A stretch of DNA of 9,984 bases from assembly GCA_900548595.1 (NCBI GenBank), contig URLB01000075.1:1-9984 (forward strand). The letters run 5' to 3'. A program made the position numbers and the translations under genes. A model generated the notes under the pieces. The model did not search any database and was not told the origin of the DNA. It saw nothing but the letters and a program-made list of their open reading frames with translations. The number at the start of each line of letters is the position of its first letter. The stretch's first letter is position 1. Source of the DNA: an uncultured Eubacteriales bacterium (GTDB lineage Bacteria; Bacillota; Clostridia; Lachnospirales; Anaerotignaceae). This document shows, one piece after another, positions 1-4,802 of this stretch.

Positions 1-40
1 TTTGTTACTTTTTTAACTGCCTCTCGATGACAGCTTAGTT

Positions 41-69
41 AGTATATCATGCCTTTTTGCTTTTGTCAA
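41..69 (-). promoter_or_regulatory. Consensus sigma-A promoter reading off the left edge
   Basis: On the minus strand there is a perfect TTGACA (64-69), a 17-nt spacer and TATACT (41-46). Transcription would begin near position 35 and leave the window at its left edge. It lies just downstream of the tRNA-Ser(GGA) gene, so it probably starts a separate unit; the target is outside the window. No coding start is visible in the remaining 35 nt. Confidence 0.7.
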
Positions 70-89
70 GAACTTTTTATCTATTTTTT

Positions 90-181
90 TGGCGGAGAAG
101 GTGGGATTTGAACCCACGCACCGCTATTAACGGTCTACTCCCTTTCCAGGGGAGCCCCTTCAACCACTTGGGTACTTCTCC
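90..181 (-). tRNA. tRNA-Ser(GGA)
   Basis: A class II tRNA decoding UCC/UCU. The acceptor stem GGAGAAG (175-181) pairs fully with CTTCTCC, followed by discriminator G73 (the usual seryl base) and an encoded CCA whose A is position 90. The anticodon stem CTCCC/GGGAG encloses the loop CTGGAAA, with anticodon GGA at 145-147. A long variable arm (about ACCG/CGGT pairing) and the T arm GTGGG-TTCAAAT-CCCAC are present. It lies 31 nt downstream of tRNA-Ser(UGA) and is probably transcribed with it. No obvious terminator follows; the minus strand downstream is A-rich rather than T-rich. Confidence 0.97.
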
Positions 182-212
182 ACAAGGCTCTCACTGAAAA
201 AAATGATAAAAA

Positions 213-302
213 TGGCGGAAGAGGGTGGGATTCGAACCCACGGCCCCTTTCGGAGTCACTGGTTTTCAAGACCAGCTCCTTAAACCACTCGGACACCTCT
301 CC
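213..302 (-). tRNA. tRNA-Ser(UGA) with an extra base in the acceptor stem
   Basis: A class II serine tRNA. The anticodon stem CTGGT/ACCAG encloses loop CTTGAAA, with anticodon TGA at 266-268. The T arm is GTGGG-TTCGAAT-CCCAC, the variable arm is long, the discriminator is G and CCA is encoded (213-215). The 5' acceptor strand is GGAGAGG (296-302), but eight bases (CCTCTTCC) instead of seven lie between the T stem and the discriminator. The best fold bulges one U (position 219 or 220). The neighbouring tRNA-Ser(GGA) has a normal 7-bp stem. Identity as tRNA-Ser(UGA) is secure; whether this copy is fully functional is less so. Confidence 0.93.
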
Positions 303-350
303 ACAGATTCTCTTTAGTTTTGCCGCTCACGTGTGCCGTGAACAATAGAT

Positions 351-379
351 ATAATACACAAGTCTTTTATGTTTGTCAA
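351..379 (-). promoter_or_regulatory. Promoter of the tRNA-Ser pair
   Basis: On the minus strand a perfect TTGACA (374-379), a 17-nt spacer and TATTAT (351-356) lie about 50 nt upstream of the tRNA-Ser(UGA) 5' end. The short leader contains a small hairpin (TCACG/CGTGA). A stable-RNA promoter of near-consensus sequence fits the two tRNA genes downstream. Confidence 0.85.
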
Positions 380-451
380 CACTTTTTTTCATTTTCTTGT
401 AATTTTTTTCACACAGCCTTAACACAGCCTTTATTATAGCCGCTACGGGGT

Positions 452-480
452 AAAAAAATACTCCGCCAAATCAGGCGGAG
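452..480 (-). terminator. Rho-independent terminator of the 30-codon gene
   Basis: The minus strand shows the perfect 7-bp stem CTCCGCC/GGCGGAG with a 6-nt loop, followed by TATTTTTTTA. It begins 24 nt after the stop codon of the 30-residue ORF. That is strong independent evidence that the tiny ORF is a real, separately terminated transcription unit. Confidence 0.9.
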
Positions 481-504
481 CTGCTGATAATAAACTTATT
501 TAAT

Positions 505-597
505 TTAGAAATAGAATGCACATAACAGCATAAATATAAAAAGGATTACGTCAATGGGTCTGAATTTTACATTATCGATTTTTCTCTCTTTACTCAT
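505..597 (-). CDS. 30-residue single-pass membrane protein, orphan paralog of the lctP-linked small protein
   Basis: This 30-codon gene starts at ATG 597, behind AAAGGGG about 7 nt upstream. The first 15 or so residues are polar and charged (MSKERKIDNVKFRP) and the rest is a hydrophobic segment ending directly in LLCAFYF-stop. This predicts one membrane helix with an N-terminal cytoplasmic, basic tail. The last 21 residues share 11 identities with the 27-residue protein encoded at 1069-1152, including the final seven. It has its own consensus promoter (754-783), two GntR-type operators, a roughly 150-nt leader and a dedicated terminator. No transporter gene is adjacent, so it may act in trans on LctP or be what remains of a transporter operon. 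I do not recognise a named family; the transporter-accessory role is inferred from the paralog. Confidence 0.85.
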   Translation of the reverse strand: MSKERKIDNVKFRPIDVILFIFMLLCAFYF

Positions 598-753
598 AAT
601 AATTCCCCTTTCTACACGCACCTGATTTTGTCGGATCCCCAAACCTATAAACACCATACTTTAACCACTAACTAAACTTTACATTATATTCATTTATTTA
701 GACGATTCTTTGAACCGTCAAAAAATATTATGGTTCTACCAATTGGTAATACC
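598..753 (-). other. 5' leader of the 30-codon gene
   Basis: About 150 nt separate the predicted transcription start (near 747) from the ATG at 597. Apart from the ribosome binding site (AAAGGGG) it contains one imperfect hairpin on both strands (GACGATTC/GAACCGTC, 701-719, one mismatch) and no open frame of note. The leader is long for a 30-codon gene, but I see no recognised riboswitch motif in it. Confidence 0.4.
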
Positions 754-754
754 A
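731..754 (-). promoter_or_regulatory. Tandem GntR/FadR-type operators
   Basis: Two palindromes of the form TGGTNNNACCA are present: TGGTTCTACCA at 731-741 and TGGTAATACCA at 744-754 (plus-strand reading). Their centres are 13 bp apart, and the two inner half-sites form the perfect palindrome TACCAATTGGTA at 737-748. FadR-subfamily GntR regulators (FadR, PdhR, LldR) are known to bind TGGTNNNACCA-like sites. The pair covers the predicted start point and touches the -10 box, a position suited to repression. The regulator itself is not in this window. Confidence 0.75.
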
Positions 755-783
755 TTATATAATTTATATTATCGTTTTGTCAA
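754..783 (-). promoter_or_regulatory. Consensus promoter of the 30-codon gene
   Basis: On the minus strand TTGACA (778-783), an 18-nt spacer and a perfect TATAAT (754-759) form a full-consensus sigma-A promoter. It points toward the 30-residue ORF, with predicted start near 747. Its strength, combined with overlapping operators, suggests a tightly repressed, inducible gene. Confidence 0.85.
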
Positions 784-1022
784 TGTTCTTTTAACTAAAA
801 TTATTATTTCAGCGTTATTTATAAATTCAATCCGTATTGACTGTTGTTTAGGTATCTTTTCCGGCAATACATACAATTACTCTTGACCTTTATCCTATTT
901 CTATACCGATTTCAAAATTTATTTTACTTTCCTTGGCTCTAAGCCCTTTTTTCTTTATATACTTTATTACATTTGCACTAAGGATTTATTGATATTCATT
1001 ATAAAAAGTTCTTCACACACAC
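784..1022. other. AT-rich intergenic stretch, no gene seen
   Basis: About 240 bp between the promoter of the 30-codon gene and the terminator of the lctP unit. All frames on both strands are interrupted by stops, and no ORF with a start codon and ribosome binding site is visible. I see no RNA gene or repeat. One minus-strand stop-free stretch of about 30 codons (roughly 900-1000) has no start codon and is probably chance. Confidence 0.5.
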
Positions 1023-1056
1023 TAAAAAACCGCCCTGTCTTTTAACAGAGCGGTTT
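1023..1056 (-). terminator. Rho-independent terminator of the lctP unit
   Basis: Reading the minus strand, AAACCGC-T-CTGT and ACAG-G-GCGGTTT pair around a short A-rich loop (12 positions, one mismatch) and run into TTTTTT. It lies 12 nt beyond the stop of the 27-residue ORF and more than 120 nt beyond the lctP stop. The natural transcript of lctP therefore includes the small gene. Confidence 0.9.
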
Positions 1057-1068
1057 AGCTATCTCACA

Positions 1069-1152
1069 TTAGAAATAGAACGCACACAGAAGTGTGAATA
1101 TTAAGAGAAGTATATGAACTATACTCATTTTGTATTTATCGTTGTCAGCCAT
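1069..1152 (-). CDS. 27-residue membrane protein encoded downstream of lctP
   Basis: This 27-codon gene starts at ATG 1152, with a strong AAGGAG ribosome binding site 8 nt upstream, 30 nt after the lctP stop codon. A polar N-terminus (MADNDKYKM) is followed by one hydrophobic stretch of about 18 residues ending in LLCAFYF-stop. The predicted product is a single-pass inner-membrane peptide with almost no C-terminal tail. It is paralogous to the 30-residue protein at 505-597. Tiny single-helix subunits of secondary transporters are known in other families (for example MetS with the NSS transporter MetP), so an accessory or stabilising subunit of the lactate permease is the best guess from position. 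I do not recognise a named family for this sequence. Confidence 0.87.
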   Translation of the reverse strand: MADNDKYKMSIVHILLLIFTLLCAFYF

Positions 1153-1182
1153 ATCAATATCTCCTTTCCTTATCTCCGAATA

Positions 1183-2709
1183 TTACATATAATATCCGGG
1201 GAAGAATACAAATACATAAAGCATTGCTGCTATCATTTCACCAATCATAAGTATTGCAAGAGCAGGAATAACCTTTCTCATGATAATACCTTCCTGATTC
1301 TGGAAATTAACAGTAGCACAAACAGCGATAACGTTGTTAGGGCAAATCATGTTACCAAGTGCTCCACCTGATGAGTTGAGAGCTGCACAATAAGAAGGGC
1401 TGATTCCGAGAATCTGAGCTGCTTCAATATGCATGGGATGGAACATGATATTTGATCCGAGTGTTGTACCTGTCATAAACGATCCAAGACATCCGATGAA
1501 TACTGCTGCTGCAGGATATCCGTTTCCTACAACGTCTGCAAGTGCTTTCGCAAGGATTGAAAGCATACCTGCTGATTTCATAGCCTCTGCCATACCTGAA
1601 AGGAATGCCATAGCGATAAGTGCGCCGATAACGCTCTTGAACGAAACCGCTACACACTTATGGAAGTTCTTTGTATATCCGAGTACAAGAGAACCGATAA
1701 AGCATACGCCAAGAATAGTTGTACCGATCCAAACCGCAAAACCTCTCTTGAAAAGCCATGTTCCTGCAATACCGAAACGCATAGCGGGAAGAGCAATAAG
1801 AAGAAGTACGTATGTAAATACAGCTTTCCAAGCAGGCATATCGCTCTTTGTTTCCGGAGGATTCGTTACGAATTCCGCAGGAGTAACAGGTTTAGCAGCC
1901 TTGAGGTAAATAAAGTTTGCTGCAACTATTATGATACCGGAAATAATAGATGTAAATTCGAAGCCGATTGTATGTGTTACAAGAAGCATAGCACATGCTC
2001 CGACAACACTGTTAACTAAAAGGAAAGGAACAAGTCCTTTGAAGCCTTTTTTGCCATAGCAAACAGCTGTGATAACCCAAGGGCAAAGTAAAGCTCCCAC
2101 TGCGTTAACTCTTGCTGTAGCCATTGAGAGCATGTTGTAAATCTCTGTTACAGACATATTATCAAGTGCAGGCCAGCTATATGTAGCTCCTCTTCCTGCC
2201 TGAACCATAGCTTCGAAACCGCCTGAACATGTAAGTCCGGCAGCTCCCCATGATGACCAGATACCGTTAGCGATAAGTGATCCGAGAACTGCTGATACAG
2301 GGCTTATTCCAAGACCCATAAGCAAAGGCGCGCAAACTGCTGCAGGTGTTCCGGCGCCGGCACAACCCTCAAGGAAAGCTCCGAAACCGAAAGCAACTAT
2401 TATAACGTGTTTACGTTTGTCATCTGTAAGGCTGATGATAAGTTCTTTAATCTTATCCATAGCTCCTGTGTCAAGAAGCATGTTAAGAATACAGAAAGCA
2501 GCCATGATCATGTAAACAACTTTTGTTCCCGAAACAACGCCTTTCCAAGCGTCCATTCCGAGAACATCGATTCCTACGCCAAAGTAGAACATACCGATAA
2601 GGAAAGTAACTACGAAAGCAATAGGAGCAACAATACTCGAAGGCTTGTTGAGCACAATGATACCGATAAGAACTATAAGAATAGGTACCAATGAGAGAAT
2701 AATATCCAT
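1183..2709 (-). CDS. lctP: L-lactate permease family transporter
   Basis: A 508-residue polytopic membrane protein of the LctP/LldP lactate permease family, which imports L-lactate (and related 2-hydroxy acids) with protons. Family signatures are the GAFLEGCAGAGTP block at about 110-122, the GSFMTG...GSN block at about 409-420, and NSSGGALGNMICP at about 445-457. Hydrophobic segments, about a dozen, run through most of the length. I chose ATG 2709 because AAGGAGGA lies 7 nt upstream (2717-2724); an in-frame upstream start at 2832 would add 41 non-family residues without a good ribosome binding site. The gene is single on its strand apart from the 27-codon ORF downstream. No lactate dehydrogenase or etf genes are adjacent. 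Exact substrate (lactate, glycolate or another small acid) cannot be fixed from sequence. Confidence 0.9.
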   Translation of the reverse strand: MDIILSLVPILIVLIGIIVLNKPSSIVAPIAFVVTFLIGMFYFGVGIDVLGMDAWKGVVSGTKVVYMIMAAFCILNMLLDTGAMDKIKELIISLTDDKRKHVIIVAFGFGAFLEGCAGAGTPAAVCAPLLMGLGISPVSAVLGSLIANGIWSSWGAAGLTCSGGFEAMVQAGRGATYSWPALDNMSVTEIYNMLSMATARVNAVGALLCPWVITAVCYGKKGFKGLVPFLLVNSVVGACAMLLVTHTIGFEFTSIISGIIIVAANFIYLKAAKPVTPAEFVTNPPETKSDMPAWKAVFTYVLLLIALPAMRFGIAGTWLFKRGFAVWIGTTILGVCFIGSLVLGYTKNFHKCVAVSFKSVIGALIAMAFLSGMAEAMKSAGMLSILAKALADVVGNGYPAAAVFIGCLGSFMTGTTLGSNIMFHPMHIEAAQILGISPSYCAALNSSGGALGNMICPNNVIAVCATVNFQNQEGIIMRKVIPALAILMIGEMIAAMLYVFVFFPGYYM

Positions 2710-3130
2710 GAATAATTCCTCCTTAAATAAAACTTTATATCGTCCAGTTTTTTCAAATGCCTTCCCCAAAGCATATATTATGAAAAAACACTCTTGAACA
2801 ACAATACGTCTTTCTGCTCCCCGACAAAACATATTAACATTTTGTTGTTCATATATTTATCTTTTCTTCAGGATTAAAGAAAAGACCGCCTACAACATAG
2901 TATCAGTTCACAGCAAAGGTGATTTTATTCATCCGATGTTATGGAATTGTCAAAGTACACTTCAAAAAGAGTTTATCATCTCTTTCTTTCACGTTTTTTA
3001 TTATAATGGCTTTTGTAAATTAATACAAGCAATTTTTATATGAACCCAAATAATCATATAAAGTGCAGTAAATAACAGAGATAAAACCCTTAAATTATTA
3101 TATATTTTTCACATTATTACAAAGCGGTGT
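2710..3130. other. Upstream region of lctP, no gene seen
   Basis: The lctP side of the 535-bp divergent region to pepT. It contains an inverted repeat with perfect 9-bp arms (TCTTTTCTT 2860-2868, AAGAAAAGA 2877-2885) that could form a leader hairpin in lctP mRNA. A TTGACA on the minus strand (about 2947-2952) has no well-spaced -10 box. A minus-strand TATAAT near 3000 and a CATAAT near 2780 are alternative weak promoter candidates. I could not settle on one lctP promoter. A 24-codon minus-strand frame (start near 2851) lacks a ribosome binding site. Confidence 0.4.
2860..2885. repeat. Inverted repeat in the lctP leader
   Basis: TCTTTTCTT (2860-2868) and AAGAAAAGA (2877-2885) are perfect 9-bp arms with an 8-nt loop. 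They lie 150 bp upstream of the lctP start. In the lctP direction no T-run follows, so this is not a simple terminator. It could be a leader hairpin or a protein site. Confidence 0.5.
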
Positions 3131-3142
3131 CAAGTGTATAAT

Positions 3143-3174
3143 TTGTTAATAGTGGTGATTATCTTGTATAATCA
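3143..3174 (+). promoter_or_regulatory. Upstream pepT promoter candidate overlapped by a palindrome
   Basis: TTGTTA (3143-3148), an 18-nt spacer and a perfect TATAAT (3167-3172) form a plausible promoter toward pepT. The inverted repeat TGATTAT (3156-3162) and ATAATCA (3168-3174), spaced by 5 nt, covers the -10 box and would suit a repressor. Another isolated TATAAT lies at 3137-3142 with only a weak -35. Confidence 0.45.
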
Positions 3175-3188
3175 TAATAACGTCATAT

Positions 3189-3215
3189 TACCACATACAA
3201 GGTATGTGGTATAAT
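3189..3215 (+). promoter_or_regulatory. pepT-proximal promoter with a 10-bp-arm palindrome
   Basis: Perfect arms TACCACATAC (3189-3198) and GTATGTGGTA (3202-3211) are separated by AAG. The right arm runs into a perfect TATAAT (3210-3215); the best -35 is a weak TTACCA with a 16-nt spacer inside the left arm. A palindrome filling the promoter spacer is a typical operator position, and a weak -35 could alternatively mean activator dependence. The motif is not one I can assign to a named regulator. Confidence 0.6.
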
Positions 3216-3244
3216 ACAATATATAATTAAAAGGAGGTATTTAC

Positions 3245-4456
3245 ATGTTAAATATTATGGACAGATTTTTAAAATATGTAAATATATGCACTACATCAGA
3301 TGAAAATTCAAACTCATTTCCCAGTTCTCCGTTTCAGTTGGCTTTCGGTGAAGCTCTCGCCGAAGAGTGTAAAGAAATAGGACTTAAAGAAGTCAGCGTT
3401 GATCATTACGGTTATGTAAGTGCCTTTCTTCCGTCAAATACGTCAAAGAGGGTTCCGTCCGTTTGTTTTATAGCGCACATGGACACAAGCCCCGATGCTT
3501 CCGGCTTCAATATCAGACCGATAATAACGGAAAATTACGACGGTGGAATTATAAAACTTAAAAACCGTGAACTTAACCCCGACGAATTCCCGTCTCTCAA
3601 AAATTATATCGGCGATACTATAATATCGTCAGACGGAACTACTCTGCTCGGCGCTGATGATAAGGCCGGAATAGCCGAAATAATAACCGCAATGGAATAT
3701 ATTATAAAAAATAATATCGTTCACGGCGATATAAAAATTCTGTTCACCCCCGATGAAGAAATCGGCAAAGGCGTCGATTATTTGGATGTAGACAGCCTTA
3801 AATCCGATTTCGGTTTTACCATGGACGGCGGTGAAATCGGCGAACTTGAATACGAAAATTTCAACGCCTCATCGGCTGAAATTACAATAAAAGGCAAAAG
3901 TGTACACCCGGGTACTGCGAAGGGTGTTATGCAGAATGCAGCTCTTATTGCTGCGGAATTTGTTTCTCTTATGCCCGATGAAACGCCTGCCAACACCGAA
4001 GGATATGAAGGATTTTATCACCTTGCAGGCATAAGCGGAGGTGTTTCCGAGGCTAAATTATACTATATAATAAGAGATTTCGACAGCGAAGGCTTTAACG
4101 CAAGAAATAAAAAAATCCAATCCGTAACCGATATAATAAATTCAAAATACGGAAATATCGCATCATGTGAAATAAGAGAGCAGTACAGAAACATGCGTGA
4201 AATAATAGAAAATAATATGGATATAATAAAACTGGCAGAAAAATCAATGGAGGACTGCGGTATCATTCCGAAAATCCAACCTATACGTGGCGGCACAGAC
4301 GGAGCCAGACTTTCTTTTATGGGTCTCCCCTGCCCTAATATTTTTGCCGGCGGTCATAATTTCCATGGACCTTATGAATTTATTCCGTTAAATTCCATGA
4401 TAAAAGCCTGCGAACTTATTGTTAAAATATCCGAGAATATAGCCAATGCTGACTAA
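3245..4456 (+). CDS. pepT: Peptidase T (tripeptide aminopeptidase, M20B)
   Basis: A 403-residue cytoplasmic di-zinc exopeptidase that removes N-terminal residues from tripeptides, close to the usual length of about 405-410. Motifs in order: AHMDTSPD at 77-84 (zinc ligand His78 and Asp80), LLGADDKAG at 134-142 (bridging Asp138), FTPDEEIGKG at 167-176 (catalytic Glu and ligand), TMDGG at 192-196 (Asp194), HPGTAKG at 221-227 in the dimerisation/lid domain, and RGGTDGARLSFMGLP followed by GGHNFHG near 348-375 (last His ligand). The start is ATG 3245, 6 nt after AAGGAGGT. It is monocistronic: its own promoters upstream and a terminator before tyrS. It feeds amino acids from peptide breakdown. All catalytic residues seem intact. 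Confidence 0.97.
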   Translation: MLNIMDRFLKYVNICTTSDENSNSFPSSPFQLAFGEALAEECKEIGLKEVSVDHYGYVSAFLPSNTSKRVPSVCFIAHMDTSPDASGFNIRPIITENYDGGIIKLKNRELNPDEFPSLKNYIGDTIISSDGTTLLGADDKAGIAEIITAMEYIIKNNIVHGDIKILFTPDEEIGKGVDYLDVDSLKSDFGFTMDGGEIGELEYENFNASSAEITIKGKSVHPGTAKGVMQNAALIAAEFVSLMPDETPANTEGYEGFYHLAGISGGVSEAKLYYIIRDFDSEGFNARNKKIQSVTDIINSKYGNIASCEIREQYRNMREIIENNMDIIKLAEKSMEDCGIIPKIQPIRGGTDGARLSFMGLPCPNIFAGGHNFHGPYEFIPLNSMIKACELIVKISENIANAD

Positions 4457-4460
4457 TTTG

Positions 4461-4493
4461 AAAAAAAATGTTTTTTAAAACAGACATTTTTTA
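4461..4493 (+). terminator. Probable pepT terminator
   Basis: AAAAAATGT (4463-4471) and ACATTTTTT (4484-4492) form a 9-bp AT-rich stem beginning 7 nt after the pepT stop, with the T-run as its 3' arm. A competing shorter hairpin (TGTTTT/AAAACA) lies in the loop. It is weaker than the other terminators here, so some read-through into the tyrS leader is possible. Confidence 0.55.
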
Positions 4494-4496
4494 TAC

Positions 4497-4525
4497 TTGA
4501 TTTATAAATAGAACTATGTTAGAAT
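4497..4525 (+). promoter_or_regulatory. tyrS promoter
   Basis: TTGATT (4497-4502), a 17-nt spacer and TAGAAT (4520-4525) form a good sigma-A promoter immediately after the pepT terminator. It would start the tyrS leader near 4532, just before the T-box Stem I. Confidence 0.75.
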
Positions 4526-4531
4526 AACCCC

Positions 4532-4761
4532 AGTTTCATATTTGGCAACGACGGAGACAAATTTCAGTCTTTACCGGTTTACAATCAGCAGAGAGTATGC
4601 GTTGGGTGCGAGCATACAGGACGGTAACAGATGACCTACATCTCAAGAGCCTTGGAAAACCACGGTTTATGCCCGTTACAGCATATAAAGGCGTTGATTG
4701 ACGCAAATTAAGGTGGTACCACGAACGAGTTCTCGTCCTTTCCGGAAGAGAACTCTTTTTT
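4532..4761 (+). promoter_or_regulatory. Tyrosine T-box riboswitch leader of tyrS
   Basis: A complete T-box leader that senses uncharged tRNA-Tyr and allows read-through into tyrS when charging is low. Stem I has the distal AGAGAG...GGTGCGAG element (about 4590-4613), inner pairings TTACCG/CGGTAA, and a base helix GAGA/TCTC. The opposed internal loop carries CCTACA, placing the specifier UAC (a Tyr codon) at 4637-4639. The T-box is AGGTGGTACCACG at 4711-4723, with UGGU at 4714-4717, whose variable U fits the A73 discriminator of tRNA-Tyr. The terminator is GAGTTCTC (4727-4734) with GAGAACTC (4748-4755) and T6. Formation of the antiterminator by the T-box would prevent this terminator. Confidence 0.95.
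4727..4761 (+). terminator. T-box conditional terminator
   Basis: Perfect 8-bp stem GAGTTCTC/GAGAACTC with a 13-nt loop, followed by TTTTTT (4756-4761), 42 nt before the tyrS start. It is the expression-off conformation of the T-box leader. Confidence 0.9.
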
Positions 4762-4802
4762 ATTACTAAAAATTTTTTATTAAACATAAAGGAGTGTAAA
4801 CG

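Noticed and set aside
900..1000. Minus-strand stop-free stretch of about 30 codons that looks somewhat protein-like (KKKGLRAKES)
   Set aside because: No start codon or ribosome binding site in frame, stops on both sides, and no family I recognise; may be chance or an unrecognisable remnant.
1433..1909. 158-codon plus-strand frame opposite lctP
   Set aside because: Antisense shadow of a clear permease gene, with low-complexity reverse-translation composition and no ribosome binding site.
2710..2832. 41-residue N-terminal extension of lctP from an upstream ATG at 2832
   Set aside because: The extension is polar, has no lactate permease similarity and no good ribosome binding site, while ATG 2709 has AAGGAGGA at ideal spacing.
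2777..2851. 24-codon minus-strand frame in the lctP leader (start MNNKML)
   Set aside because: No ribosome binding site, no paralog or recognisable composition, and it overlaps weak promoter candidates.
4461..4530. pepT-tyrS co-transcription as a planned operon
   Set aside because: A terminator-like hairpin, a separate well-spaced promoter and a T-box terminator lie between them, so tyrS is best treated as its own unit.
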